A stretch of DNA of 64,000 nt from an uncultured Paracoccaceae bacterium (GCA_947494445.1 CANLVD010000014.1:1-64000); one strand, 5' to 3'; counted from the first letter of the stretch, positions 32,783 through 41,738 are shown. Translations and numbers: made by a program. Notes: generated from the sequence alone by a model not told the origin.

Positions 32783-33414
32783 GGCAGATCTCCTTGATGT
32801 TGGTTTTTGGCCTGCAGCGAAAAGCGCAGTTTCCGGGCTTCTGTCTGCGGTGAGGCGGATTGAAAGACCGCGAGCTTGTCCATCAGGTCTTGCCAGATGG
32901 CCTGAGCGAAAGAACGAGGGACGAGCACGTTGACGCTCTCTTGATCCATCCAAATCTGGACCGACACCACCGAGTGGATACGTGTGGAATAGCACCGACC
33001 AGAATCCCTAAGGTCCAAAGTAGTGACAACAGTCATGAACTCGGGCGCATCTTTCCCTGTTACCCGAACCAGCTGCACAGCTTGTGTCTGATCAAAGGTG
33101 AAACCTTGCGTGGAACGCGCAAGCAGAGGATTGGAACTTATCACCAGGAACTCACTTGGGCCGCTGTGTAGAAGGGTAGATTGCCGGTTGGTCCAAATGC
33201 CACCTGGTGTGAACCCAGACCTAATTTTCAAGTCCTGAGCCAAACTGCCGAAGACTTTCGTCTCCTCAGGCTTTTCATACCGGACGACTTCACACCGCTC
33301 GACAGCAGATATCTCGACATGAAGGTCCAGGCAGTGGTGCCTCTGAGAACAGCGCGTCGGCGACACAGGACTCAAGCGTTTTGGTGTTGTGCTGGAAACT
33401 GGAACAGAATTCAT
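32779..33414 (-). CDS. soxG: Sarcosine oxidase gamma subunit
   Basis: This is the gamma subunit of heterotetrameric sarcosine oxidase (211 aa). It is recognisable by position and by features such as GIWTNRQSTLLHSGPSEFLVIS and DLRDSGRCYSTRIHSVVSVQIW, which resemble the GcvT-related SoxG fold (LGPDEWLL-type segment). It overlaps soxA upstream and the aldehyde dehydrogenase downstream by four bases each. Sequence conservation in this subunit is low, but the context makes the call firm. Confidence 0.85.
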   Translation of the reverse strand: MNSVPVSSTTPKRLSPVSPTRCSQRHHCLDLHVEISAVERCEVVRYEKPEETKVFGSLAQDLKIRSGFTPGGIWTNRQSTLLHSGPSEFLVISSNPLLARSTQGFTFDQTQAVQLVRVTGKDAPEFMTVVTTLDLRDSGRCYSTRIHSVVSVQIWMDQESVNVLVPRSFAQAIWQDLMDKLAVFQSASPQTEARKLRFSLQAKNQHQGDLP

Positions 33415-36353
33415 CCGCGCATCCGATCTCCCGCTGGGTCAAACATGTGTGGGGAGCAGGCCTGGAGACGCGTTTTTTTCCCTCTGACCGGGTCATTCGC
33501 CAGAAGATGTTTGCCTTCCCACTCATCATGGCCTCCGCGCAGAAATCCAAGACCAATATGTCGACCCAAAGACGGTGAGCCTGCGGCGACCGTGACCCAA
33601 CCAAGACCATGCCCAGTTTGGCTGTCTTCGCTACAAAGTATCGCGCCCCCAGAGAACACGTCGGATGAGGCAGCCGTCATTAGCCCAACAAGGCTTGGCC
33701 TTGTTGGGTCAGTCAGGCCCGGGCGACTTGCCATGGCTTTCCCAACAAAGGGTTTTGTTTTTGAAGCGAGCCTCTCCATTCCGAGATCACCAAGGGTGGC
33801 GTTGCCGTCTATCTCGCCATCAGCAACATGTCCTTTCTCGATCCGCAGGATATCAAGTGCCTCGAGGCCATACAGACACCCGTTGGACGCCCGGACCACT
33901 TTCTCAAGTCGCGCGGCGATGATTGGTCCGAAATCCGCTGGCGTATAGATCTCAAATGCGCGCTCACCGGAGAAACTTACCCGGGCGATTTGTAAGACCA
34001 GGCCGTCTTCGGTCCGGCATTCGGCGAAATGCATGAATGGCATGAAAGAATCTGAAACCAAGGAGGGGTTCCCGAGTACACTCTGCACAACCTCCCTTGA
34101 TCTCGGCCCAGCAATTGCCATCGCGGCCCACTGATCTGTTTGGTTGTGCAGAACGACTTGCAAATCAGGCCAACGACAAACGAGCAGATACTCCAATCTA
34201 TCGAACAAGCCATCGGCTTGGGCTGACGTGCTGGTGAGGAAATACTCAGTTTCGCTTCGCCGCCAGACTACTGCGTCGTCTGACACAATGCCGTCATCGC
34301 GTAGCAGAACCCCATATCTTGTCTTTCCGACGGTAAGGCCGACCATGTTGTTGACAAATATGCGGTTCAAGAAATCGGCGGCATCCTGTCCCGCGACCAC
34401 GAATTTGCCCAGGGTACTGACGTCACACAGGCCGACGGATTTCCTTACCGTCGCAGCTTCTCGATAGGCAGCTTCTTCGATGGATTCTCCATTTTCTTCA
34501 AACCACCACGCGCGATGCCAGAAACCCATTTCAGTCATGACCGCAGAATGCGTGACCTGCCAATCATGTAGCGGTGTCCGTCGTATCGGACGCAGGTGAT
34601 CGTTCCGCTTTGCGCCAGCCAAGGCACCAAGTGAAACTGACCGGTAGGGCGGGCGAAACGTCGTGGTGCCGAGATCGGAAATCTCCACTTGGGCCGCTGC
34701 CGCCATGACCCCCATGCCAATGATGTTTCCGACTTTGCCTTGATCACCAGCCATGCCCAACGTGGTGTATCGTTTTAAGTGCTCGACCGAAGCAAAGCCT
34801 TCCTGTTGCGCAAGACGGATATCTTTCGTGGTCACATCGTTCATTGGATCGACAAAGGCCCGGCTGGGCCTCTTGCGTTTTGTCTCGTAAAGAGGCTCGA
34901 TGCGGTCCTGCCAACCGGAAACGTCTGACAGTCTTCTTTTTTCGAGATCATGGTCCAACGACCGCTCCCCGGATTCAAGGCAACACGCGTGATCGAATAT
35001 CCCGGCAGCCGACCCCACGACCCGGATGTCTTGTCCAACCCGATCGGGAACGAATGCGGCAATGTCTGTGCGCCAAACCGGCTTGTGACCCAGGTGTGAT
35101 GCCAGATGCACGACCGGGGACCAGCCTCCTGAGGCGAGAACAAGATCCGCGTCGATGAATTTGATGTCACCCGAAGCGGTACGCAGACCCGCCTTCCGCG
35201 TCTTTCGGCGCCCTGAGACTTCGACAAGGTGCGACCCTGGCATGTGCTCGAACTCAAGGTCTTGGATTTCCCGCGTTGCGGCCCGTGCAGCCCGCGTATC
35301 GGAGAGGGTGACGGAGGCACCGGCGTGAGACAGAGCCGCTGCGACGCGGTAGGATGAATCATTGTTTGTCGCGACGACCACGTTCTGACCTGCAAGAACG
35401 CCGAACCGATTGAGATAGCTCAATGCAGCAGACGGCGTCATGACACCTGGCCGGTCATTGTTGTGAAATGCAAAGGTTCGTTCAATCGCGCCTGTCGCGA
35501 TCACGCGTCTATTGGAGTTTACTGTCCAGAGCCGTGATCTCGGTTCCAATTCCGAACAATTCCGATACTCTCCAAGTCTCTCGTGGCAAAGGCTAACGCC
35601 ATCATCGTGCAGCCCCAGACACACTGTAGACATCAAGAACCGCACGCCGGCTTCCTTGGCATCCATGACAAGCTTGGCGATTTCCTGACTGGTATCGTTG
35701 TCTGCAACCAAGCCTTGACCGCCAAGCACAAAGTCTTGTTCGACCAGAACGACGTCCGAGCCCTGTTGAGCGGCTATCTGTGCGGCTTTAAGACCAGCTG
35801 GACCGCCGCCGACAACCAACAGATCGCAAAACAATGTTCTGTGCTCATAGTGATCCGGATCAGGCCGGGTCGCCAAACGGCCCATGCCAGCCGCAGCGCG
35901 TATCAGTTTTTCATAGCGCATCCAGAAACCGGTACCCTGCCCGGTTTCAAATGGGGGAAGACCCATGAAGGTCTTGTAGTAAAACCCGGCGGAAATGAAC
36001 CTGTGAAGTCCATCCGAAACGGCGCCCAGGTCCCAGCGGACGTTTGGCCAGGCATTCTGCCCAAATGCCTGGAGATGAGCGGTCAATTCAACCGTGGTGG
36101 CAGCCACATTTGGCGTCGCCCTTGCTCCGGTGCCGACGGTCACAATCGCCCCAGCTTCTTCTACGCCGGCCGACATGACACCGCGGGGCCGATGATACTT
36201 GAAACTTCGAGCTATTGGACCGACGTTGTTTGCCAGCAAAGCCGACGCCAACGTGTCGCCCTTTCGTCCGAAAAGGGGCTTCCCATCCCAGAAGAACGGC
36301 ACTTGTTCAGCGTGTGAGACCAACCCTTTGCCTGGTATCCGCCGCGCCGTCAT
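33411..36353 (-). CDS. soxA: Sarcosine oxidase alpha subunit
   Basis: This is the alpha subunit of heterotetrameric sarcosine oxidase (980 aa). The N-terminal ferredoxin-like part (GRKGDTLASALLANNV, SFKYHRPRGVMSAGVEEAGA) is followed by an NAD-binding oxidoreductase domain (LLVVGGGPAGLKAAQIAAQQG, ending in the DVV-type strand). The C-terminal half is GcvT-like (from about 600; RAWWFEENGESIEEAAYREAATVRKSVGLCDVSTLGKF) and binds tetrahydrofolate, which takes up the released one-carbon unit. Overlaps by four bases with soxD and soxG show co-translation. Confidence 0.95.
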   Translation of the reverse strand: MTARRIPGKGLVSHAEQVPFFWDGKPLFGRKGDTLASALLANNVGPIARSFKYHRPRGVMSAGVEEAGAIVTVGTGARATPNVAATTVELTAHLQAFGQNAWPNVRWDLGAVSDGLHRFISAGFYYKTFMGLPPFETGQGTGFWMRYEKLIRAAAGMGRLATRPDPDHYEHRTLFCDLLVVGGGPAGLKAAQIAAQQGSDVVLVEQDFVLGGQGLVADNDTSQEIAKLVMDAKEAGVRFLMSTVCLGLHDDGVSLCHERLGEYRNCSELEPRSRLWTVNSNRRVIATGAIERTFAFHNNDRPGVMTPSAALSYLNRFGVLAGQNVVVATNNDSSYRVAAALSHAGASVTLSDTRAARAATREIQDLEFEHMPGSHLVEVSGRRKTRKAGLRTASGDIKFIDADLVLASGGWSPVVHLASHLGHKPVWRTDIAAFVPDRVGQDIRVVGSAAGIFDHACCLESGERSLDHDLEKRRLSDVSGWQDRIEPLYETKRKRPSRAFVDPMNDVTTKDIRLAQQEGFASVEHLKRYTTLGMAGDQGKVGNIIGMGVMAAAAQVEISDLGTTTFRPPYRSVSLGALAGAKRNDHLRPIRRTPLHDWQVTHSAVMTEMGFWHRAWWFEENGESIEEAAYREAATVRKSVGLCDVSTLGKFVVAGQDAADFLNRIFVNNMVGLTVGKTRYGVLLRDDGIVSDDAVVWRRSETEYFLTSTSAQADGLFDRLEYLLVCRWPDLQVVLHNQTDQWAAMAIAGPRSREVVQSVLGNPSLVSDSFMPFMHFAECRTEDGLVLQIARVSFSGERAFEIYTPADFGPIIAARLEKVVRASNGCLYGLEALDILRIEKGHVADGEIDGNATLGDLGMERLASKTKPFVGKAMASRPGLTDPTRPSLVGLMTAASSDVFSGGAILCSEDSQTGHGLGWVTVAAGSPSLGRHIGLGFLRGGHDEWEGKHLLANDPVRGKKTRLQACSPHMFDPAGDRMRG

Positions 36354-36619
36354 GTTGGGTTTGCGCTGAGCGGCAATTGGGAGACAGCAAAAACCCGATG
36401 GGTGAACGTGTCTCGTTCAATCCGGAGCCACATCCGGCAACCGCCGGCATGGTGCCATATCTCAACTGATCGCCCGGCAGTGTTTCGGCGCTCGTAGATG
36501 AATTGGGACCAATCAGTGGCTGGCGCGTCAAGTGTCGGGGTCGCTTCCTTCGCTTCCCGCCAGTACGTAAACTCGTCGACATCTCGCAGACCGCAAAAGG
36601 GGCACTCTAACTTCATCAC
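36350..36619 (-). CDS. soxD: Sarcosine oxidase delta subunit
   Basis: This is the small zinc-binding delta subunit (89 aa). Likely ligands are Cys6 and Cys9 in ECPFCGLR, His57 in IWHHAGG and Cys61, matching the family spacing. It lies between soxB (3-bp gap) and soxA (4-bp overlap), the canonical soxBDAG order. Confidence 0.95.
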   Translation of the reverse strand: MMKLECPFCGLRDVDEFTYWREAKEATPTLDAPATDWSQFIYERRNTAGRSVEIWHHAGGCRMWLRIERDTFTHRVFAVSQLPLSANPT

Positions 36620-36622
36620 TTT

Positions 36623-37924
36623 CTACCCATGCGCTTTCGGGATTGGCCCAAGCCCGTGCTCATCAATGCAATGCCCTCTTGCAAACCGATCTAGTCGAAA
36701 GCGGCTGATAACATCCGATGGTCTGCGGTTCTGAATGAGGTCAGCAAAGAACGTGCCAGCGGCTGGAGTTGCCTTGAACCCACCGTAGTTCCAGCCTGCA
36801 TTCAGGTAGACGTTGTCGAGTGGGGTATCGCAGATGAATGGCGACCCATCCATTGTCATATCGCACAACCCAGCCCAGCCTCTGAGCATTTGTGCGCGCG
36901 CAAAGCTCGGTAGAATGGAAAGTGCCGATGCCGCAGTGTCAGCTGCGACGCCGGGTTTGCCGCGTTGGCGGTAGGATTTATACCCATCAAGATCACCGCC
37001 AAAGACAAGCCCGCCTTTGTCAGATTGATTTATGTAGAAGTCCTGACCTCCGACAATGAATGCAATGACATGATTGAGTATGGGTTTGACGGGCTCTGTT
37101 ACGAACGCTTGAAGCAAATGAGATTCAAGAGGCAGATCATGCAGGCCCAACATCTCCCACAGGCGCGATGTGCTGCCGGCAACGCTCAAGCCCAGTTTGT
37201 TCAGCCCAATGCGGCCGCGCGATGTCATGACGGCATCCACTGAGCATCCGTCTCTCTCAAAACCCAACGCTTCGCAGTTTTGAATGATATCGACGCCGAG
37301 CGCGCTGGCGGCACGGGCATAGCCCCACACGACTGCGTCGTGGCGTGCTGTGCCAGCTCTGGGTTGACAGAATGCACCGTGGATCGGAAATCGCGCGCGC
37401 TCGAAATCAAGGAGAGGAATCTCTTTCCTGACGCGCTGAAGGGGCCAGTACTCTCCATCCGAGCCGGTCATGCGCATGATGTTGAATGCGCGGGCGCGCT
37501 CATCCTCTGAACTTGGCGAATGAACAAGCGACACGTAGCCGCGTTGAGAGAACATCACGTTGTAGTTCAGTTCATGACTTAGGTTTTCCCACAGCTCCAA
37601 GGAGTGTTCGAAGAATTCTCGATTTCCGGGAAGGTGATAGTCGGAGCGAACAATGGTGGTGTTTCGGCCCGCATTTCCTCCGCCAATCCAGTTCCTTTCC
37701 AAGACGGCAACGTCGCTGTTTTCGTGTGTTTTGGCCAAATAGTAGGCCGTTGCCAAACCATGTAGGCCGCCGCCGACGATCACAACATCATAGCTCGGCT
37801 TAGGTTGCGCATCACGCCATTGACGCTGCCATCTACGCTGGCCATTTAGCCCGTTCCAGACTACATTTAGCGCATTGAATTTGGTCACAGAAGGGTCATC
37901 GTTTCGCGTTCCTAACCCGACCAT
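36623..37924 (-). CDS. soxB: Sarcosine oxidase beta subunit
   Basis: This is the catalytic beta subunit of heterotetrameric sarcosine oxidase (433 aa), which oxidatively demethylates sarcosine or a related N-methyl amine to formaldehyde and H2O2. The FAD-binding motif is VVIVGGGLHGLATAYYLAK, followed by LERNWIGGGNAGRNTTIVRS. His195 in AGTARHDAVVWGYARAA corresponds to the covalent FMN attachment site. The N-terminus is uncertain: ATG at 37924, or GTG at 37888, which gives a family-like length. It is first in soxBDAG-ALDH and divergent from a LuxR-type gene. Substrates other than sarcosine are possible. Confidence 0.93.
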   Translation of the reverse strand: MVGLGTRNDDPSVTKFNALNVVWNGLNGQRRWQRQWRDAQPKPSYDVVIVGGGLHGLATAYYLAKTHENSDVAVLERNWIGGGNAGRNTTIVRSDYHLPGNREFFEHSLELWENLSHELNYNVMFSQRGYVSLVHSPSSEDERARAFNIMRMTGSDGEYWPLQRVRKEIPLLDFERARFPIHGAFCQPRAGTARHDAVVWGYARAASALGVDIIQNCEALGFERDGCSVDAVMTSRGRIGLNKLGLSVAGSTSRLWEMLGLHDLPLESHLLQAFVTEPVKPILNHVIAFIVGGQDFYINQSDKGGLVFGGDLDGYKSYRQRGKPGVAADTAASALSILPSFARAQMLRGWAGLCDMTMDGSPFICDTPLDNVYLNAGWNYGGFKATPAAGTFFADLIQNRRPSDVISRFRLDRFARGHCIDEHGLGPIPKAHG

Positions 37925-37950
37925 TCTGCTCAGAGTGTTCGGAGCAGGCT

Positions 37951-37966
37951 ATCCCCCCAAAGGGGG
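37951..37966. promoter_or_regulatory. Hairpin-forming repeat in the soxB/luxR divergent region
   Basis: CCCCC-AAA-GGGGG (37954-37966) is a perfect compact inverted repeat in the short region between the soxB start and the LuxR-type gene. It may be a regulator site or an RNA hairpin in either leader. Confidence 0.3.
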
Positions 37967-38018
37967 AGGCGGACAACGCGAAGATACAACCACGGGCTTG
38001 GAAAACTCGGCTGAAGAG

Positions 38019-38870
38019 ATGTTGAAATGGGCGCGTTTTATCGGCAGCGCCATAAGGTCAATTGGTTCGGAAGAATGCCCCGGAGAAATCTTGGACGCGC
38101 TCAGGGCCTTGGTGCCAACCCAGTCGCTTCTTTGGGTCACTTATGATCGACACAATCCACCAACCCGCATAAGCAAAAAGCCTGCGACCAATGTGTCTGC
38201 CGCGGCACTCGATAACTTTCTCACGAACACCTATTCGATCAACCCGACGTTTGTGACGTTTCAATCCGGTCTCGACAATGGCGTTTATCGTCTGACGGAT
38301 CTCGCTCCCGACAACTTTGACAAGAGCGTTCTCCTGAAAGAACTGCGCATTCGACATCTTTCTCAGGAAGAAGTTGGATATCTTACGCAAGGTTGGCCAA
38401 AGGACATGACTGAAACGGTAATTGTGACCAACCTTCCAAACAACCGATTGAGTGAGATAACGCTTTTCCGATCTCGCAGACTGGGTGGGTTCTCGCAGCA
38501 AGAAATTGAAACCCTGGGCTCCCTTGAGCCTTGCATGAGTGCGGTTATTTCTCAGCATTTTGAGAAGAGCGATCTCAAACCAACCCGAACACAGAGCTCA
38601 AACCTGCAGAGGACCTCTGTCATTGACGCGGGCATTTTGACCCAGCGCGAGAAGGAAGTCGCCGACCTTGTACTTAAAGGGCACTCCAGCCTTTCGGTGG
38701 CGCATATTTTGCAGATATCAGTGCTAACGGTAAAGTCTCATCGAAAGAACATGTACCGCAAGCTCAACATCTCCAGCCAAACCGAGCTGTTTGCGTTGTT
38801 TTCTGGATTGGCGGTTGGAAACAGAGATTCCGAGTCCGATGACGACAATCGCGTCCCGCGTTCAAACTGA
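38019..38870 (+). CDS. LuxR-type transcriptional regulator
   Basis: The C-terminal LuxR helix-turn-helix is clear: ILTQREKEVADLVLKGHSSLSVAHILQISVLTVKSHRKNMYRKLNISSQTELFAL. The N-terminal 180 residues form a GAF/autoinducer-like globular domain without the conserved acyl-homoserine-lactone residues, so the ligand is unknown. I use the ATG at 38019 (283 aa); a frame open back to 37875 would add a Gly/Pro-rich stretch that runs into soxB. It is divergent from soxBDAG and is its probable regulator. Confidence 0.82.
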   Translation: MLKWARFIGSAIRSIGSEECPGEILDALRALVPTQSLLWVTYDRHNPPTRISKKPATNVSAAALDNFLTNTYSINPTFVTFQSGLDNGVYRLTDLAPDNFDKSVLLKELRIRHLSQEEVGYLTQGWPKDMTETVIVTNLPNNRLSEITLFRSRRLGGFSQQEIETLGSLEPCMSAVISQHFEKSDLKPTRTQSSNLQRTSVIDAGILTQREKEVADLVLKGHSSLSVAHILQISVLTVKSHRKNMYRKLNISSQTELFALFSGLAVGNRDSESDDDNRVPRSN

Positions 38871-39133
38871 ATTCCGTGGGCTTGCGATTAACTCCAGACT
38901 TGCGACGCTGCTCTATCCAGCGCCGCAACTCCAGCACGCTTGTTTGTACTCCATTTTTGAGGATTGTCTTGGCTGCGTGGCATTCCAAACGAGGTTTCCC
39001 AACTGAATTCGCCCAACGCGACAGAGGATCCAAGCTGTAACGTTAAGATGTTGAATTCGAATCTTTTATTTCTTTTGACCGAACTTCGACCAAAGCTTGG
39101 TGAGCAGTCTGCGTATCTGCTCTTCTCGGAACA
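38871..39133. other. Non-coding gap after the LuxR-type gene
   Basis: Only short frames occur here. One minus-strand frame (with TILKNGVQTSVLELRRWIEQRRKSG) could be a relic of a helix-turn-helix or transposase gene but has no convincing family match. Confidence 0.35.
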
Positions 39134-39643
39134 TCATTCCATCGCGGGCACTGCGCCGATCGCCGTCATGACGGCGAGAAGGTCAGTGAAGTACCTGTTT
39201 TCTACGATTTTACCATCATTCAGGCGAAACATCGTTACATCCGGTACATCGACAGCGGCGCCGCTTGCAGGAACCCCAAGGAATGGTCCGTCCTGTGTCC
39301 CATTCAATTGCCCTCGAACAATCACGGTATCGCCTTCCGCGACAACTGACACGACCTCCATTGCAAGGGTTGGAAAGCCGGCGAACAGTTCCGCGTTGAA
39401 GGCTATCGCCGCGTCGCGGCCTTTCATCGGGGGGTGAGAGTGGAAGTAAGTGATCACATCGGCTGCAACGTGTTCGCCCCATACTTCTTGCCAACCTTCA
39501 TTTGCGCCCCAGCCCGCGTCGAACATTTCCAATACGACGGTGATGTTGTCCTTTTCTGCTGACGTTCGTGTCTGGTCAGCCATAGCGGGGCTGACGGCGG
39601 CAAGGGCGGCTGCACTTAAGATCAGGGGTAGATTGGGTTTCAT
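39134..39643 (-). CDS. Secreted SnoaL/NTF2-like protein
   Basis: A signal peptide (KPNLPLILSAAALAAVSPAMA, cleavage near residue 22) precedes a SnoaL/NTF2-fold domain of about 125 aa: FDAGWGANEGWQEVWGEHVAADVITYFHSHPPMKGRDAAIAFNAEL and VRGQLNGTQDGPFLGVPASGAAVDVPDVTMFRLNDGKIVENRYFTD. This resembles the ester-cyclase group (SnoaL polyketide cyclase-like), although many members are of unknown function. The ATG at 39643 is chosen because it begins the signal peptide. A TetR gene is divergent, with a 35-bp palindrome between them. Confidence 0.85.
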   Translation of the reverse strand: MKPNLPLILSAAALAAVSPAMADQTRTSAEKDNITVVLEMFDAGWGANEGWQEVWGEHVAADVITYFHSHPPMKGRDAAIAFNAELFAGFPTLAMEVVSVVAEGDTVIVRGQLNGTQDGPFLGVPASGAAVDVPDVTMFRLNDGKIVENRYFTDLLAVMTAIGAVPAME

Positions 39644-39678
39644 ATAGAGTCTCCATACATAGTGTATGGAGACTCTAT
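39644..39678. promoter_or_regulatory. 35-bp near-perfect palindrome, TetR operator
   Basis: ATAGAGTCTCCATACA (39644-39659) and its exact complement TGTATGGAGACTCTAT (39663-39678) flank TAG. The left arm begins directly after the SnoaL-like start codon. A half-copy, CATAC-T-GTATG (39705-39715), overlaps the TetR start codon, so one regulator can shut off both divergent genes. Confidence 0.7.
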
Positions 39679-39712
39679 TGACCATCGAGTACAATGAGTC
39701 AATACATACTGT

Positions 39713-40276
39713 ATGGAAGCCGCCCAAGACGCCAGACTCGGTCCAGATGCATGGATTGAAAAAGCCTACGCCGCGTTCGAAAAAGGCGGCGTGTCGGCTG
39801 TGCGTATCGACCCGCTGGCCAAGCAACTTTCCGTTACGCGCGGCAGCTTCTATTGGCATTTCGAGAACCGCAAAGCACTGCTTTTGGCCGTGATCGAACG
39901 TTGGGATGCGACCCAAACGGAGGATGCCATTACAGAGAACGAACTGGATGGGGGAGACGCGCGAACGCGGCTTGAGCGTCTGTTGCGTACCTGCGCCAGC
40001 GATGATGGGCGGTTCGAGATCGGGGTCCGCGCCTGGGCTGCGGAAGATGTGGATGCACGTGAAGCAGTCTCGCGGATCGACAAAAGGCGGATCGACTATA
40101 TGGTTTCCCTACTTGAGGAAGCAGGTATCGCGAGACCGGTGGCGAGACGCCGGGCAAGGGTTGGTTACATCGCATGGCTCGGCGCCTATACCGATGCGGC
40201 CCCCAGTAGCCTTGACCAGCGGCTCGAAGACATGGGATGCTTGACTCAGATGATGCTTGTCGGAGCTAATTCCTGA
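39713..40276 (+). CDS. TetR-family regulator
   Basis: This 187-aa TetR protein has helix-turn-helix IEKAYAAFEKGGVSAVRIDPLAKQLSVTRGSFYWHFENRKALLLAVI. The C-terminal domain (LRTCASDDGRFEIGVRAWAAEDVDAREAVSRIDKRRIDY) resembles the TetR_C_39/YsiA-like group. Its ATG overlaps a half operator and its promoter shares a long palindrome with the divergent SnoaL-like gene. Confidence 0.9.
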   Translation: MEAAQDARLGPDAWIEKAYAAFEKGGVSAVRIDPLAKQLSVTRGSFYWHFENRKALLLAVIERWDATQTEDAITENELDGGDARTRLERLLRTCASDDGRFEIGVRAWAAEDVDAREAVSRIDKRRIDYMVSLLEEAGIARPVARRRARVGYIAWLGAYTDAAPSSLDQRLEDMGCLTQMMLVGANS

Positions 40277-40286
40277 CCGCCCAGCC

Positions 40287-40670
40287 TCAGGGCATCAGAT
40301 CGCCCGCTCCGACGACAAGCAGGCCCGCCGCAAGCCCTTCGATGCATAAGAAAACACCGGGCAGCACTGAGATTTGGCGGTCCAGCAGCGCGGAGACAAT
40401 CCGCCCTGCCGCCATACCGCAGAGCGCAAAGGCAATGGTCATGCAGACGCCCCAGCGTATGTCCTGATCGACCAGACCCCATCCCAATGCGGCCGTCATC
40501 GCAATTCCAAACCCACCATAGACAGCCCGCACCTCATTGCGCGCATCAATGCCAAGCGTTGAAACGCCAAACAGCGCTGTAACCCGTCCAGGGTGCGAAA
40601 TTGCCGCCACCCCCATCAACAAAAAGCCCGCAGCGACCAGGAGCAGGCTGGCATCTTGAAGGACTGTCAC
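40287..40670 (-). CDS. DUF4345-like membrane protein
   Basis: This small membrane protein has four hydrophobic segments: ASLLLVAAGFLLMGVAAIS, GFGIAMTAALGWGLV, WGVCMTIAFALCGMAAGRIVS and SVLPGVFLCIEGLAAGLLVVG. The pattern around RNEVRAVYGGFGIAMTAALG matches DUF4345. I choose the GTG at 40670 (127 aa), which has an AGGA upstream, rather than a TTG overlapping the upstream gene. The function is unknown. It is convergent with the TetR gene. Confidence 0.65.
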   Translation of the reverse strand: MTVLQDASLLLVAAGFLLMGVAAISHPGRVTALFGVSTLGIDARNEVRAVYGGFGIAMTAALGWGLVDQDIRWGVCMTIAFALCGMAAGRIVSALLDRQISVLPGVFLCIEGLAAGLLVVGAGDLMP

Positions 40671-40698
40671 CAGGCAATCCTCGAATTTGTGTCGTCCC

Positions 40699-41070
40699 TC
40701 ACTGTCGGCCACCAATGCTTATTGCCGCCAGGACCGCAAGCACCAGCAGCCCGGCCACATCCGCGATTGCAATGGTTCTGAGCGCACCTGTTGGCAGTCC
40801 TGCTTGCCAGTACAGAATTACAAAGCTTGCCATGCTGACCGCTAGCGCGACACAGGCCACCCCGCGCACCGCGGGGTCAAGAACGGCCCAGGCCGCGGTC
40901 AGAACGACCACCCCGAACAAAGCACCGCGATGGCGGATTAGAAGGCTTAGATCGGAGCCAGCGGGTACATCATAAAGTCGCTCTGACAGCCCCGGCTGAA
41001 AGAGAACAAGCGCTGGCATCACATGCAGCAGTGCGAGTACTGCAAAGCCTGTCCGTACAAGGATTTCCAT
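40699..41070 (-). CDS. Small four-helix membrane protein
   Basis: This 123-aa protein has four hydrophobic stretches, starting ILVRTGFAVLALLHVMPALVLFQPG, with a central RHRGALFGVVVLTAAWAVLD. Comparable proteins of unknown role occur in proteobacteria. It lies directly upstream of the DUF4345-like gene on the same strand, likely co-transcribed. Confidence 0.65.
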   Translation of the reverse strand: MEILVRTGFAVLALLHVMPALVLFQPGLSERLYDVPAGSDLSLLIRHRGALFGVVVLTAAWAVLDPAVRGVACVALAVSMASFVILYWQAGLPTGALRTIAIADVAGLLVLAVLAAISIGGRQ

Positions 41071-41141
41071 GTCGGTCCTTTCCTGAGTGATTGAGCCTGC
41101 AACGGTGACAGGATCCGGGCATTTGCGCCGGCAGGGACCGC

Positions 41142-41642
41142 TCAGTTCTGCGTTGCAACGACAACCTCAGGGCTTGCGTTATGCAGCGCCTCGACATCCA
41201 CGAATGTGTGCTTGCGCGCCACAAGACCCCCGTCGAATTCCAGCACGTCGATGGCATCCACCTCGAAAGTCTCACCTGTGGGGGCAAAAGTGCGGGCGCC
41301 CAAATGCACAGCGGTGTCGGCGTCCATGCGGATGCGATACTCCAGCACGGCAAATCCGGGACCGACACGAACGTTTTCAATCCTGCTCTGATAGGTCGGG
41401 TTGGAGGCCAGAATTGCGGAGAACTGTTGCGCGATCTCTTCTTGCCCCCGCGCGACGGGAACGCCGTCAACAAACAGCCTGAACACGCTGTCTTCGGTGT
41501 GCAGGTTGACGATTCTGTCGACATCCCGGCTGGCCCAAGCGGCGCCATAGCTTTGCAGGGCTGCTTGAATGTCTGTCGTCTCGGCGATGCCGGGCGTGGC
41601 CAAGCTGATCAGGGACATCAATGTGGGGACAAGTGCTTTCAT
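41142..41642 (-). CDS. Secreted SnoaL/NTF2-like protein
   Basis: A signal peptide (KALVPTLMSLISLATPGIAET, cleavage near residue 20) is followed by an NTF2-like fold: IQAALQSYGAAWASRDVDRIVNLHTEDSVFRLFVDG and LEYRIRMDADTAVHLGARTFAPTGETFEVDAIDVLEFDGGLVARKHTFVD. The mature domain of about 145 aa fits the SnoaL-like group. The function is unknown. The ATG at 41642 begins the signal peptide. It heads a leftward unit with the two small membrane proteins and is divergent from an AraC gene. Confidence 0.8.
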   Translation of the reverse strand: MKALVPTLMSLISLATPGIAETTDIQAALQSYGAAWASRDVDRIVNLHTEDSVFRLFVDGVPVARGQEEIAQQFSAILASNPTYQSRIENVRVGPGFAVLEYRIRMDADTAVHLGARTFAPTGETFEVDAIDVLEFDGGLVARKHTFVDVEALHNASPEVVVATQN

Positions 41643-41738
41643 AGGTCTCGCTTTCCGGGGTGATTTCAATTGTTTCAACTAGCTTGGTTGTTGCTCCACT
41701 CAGACCTCAAAATTACCTGTTTAATCGTTGCCCGCTTG

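Noticed and set aside
32783-32995. 71-residue N-terminal extension of the aldehyde dehydrogenase
   Set aside because: It overlaps soxG out of frame and the sequence is Arg-rich and unlike ALDH N-termini; the ATG at 32782 has a good ribosome site.
38764-39033. 89-codon minus-strand frame after the LuxR-type gene
   Set aside because: Part of it is antisense to the LuxR helix-turn-helix. The middle is helical but matches nothing I can name.
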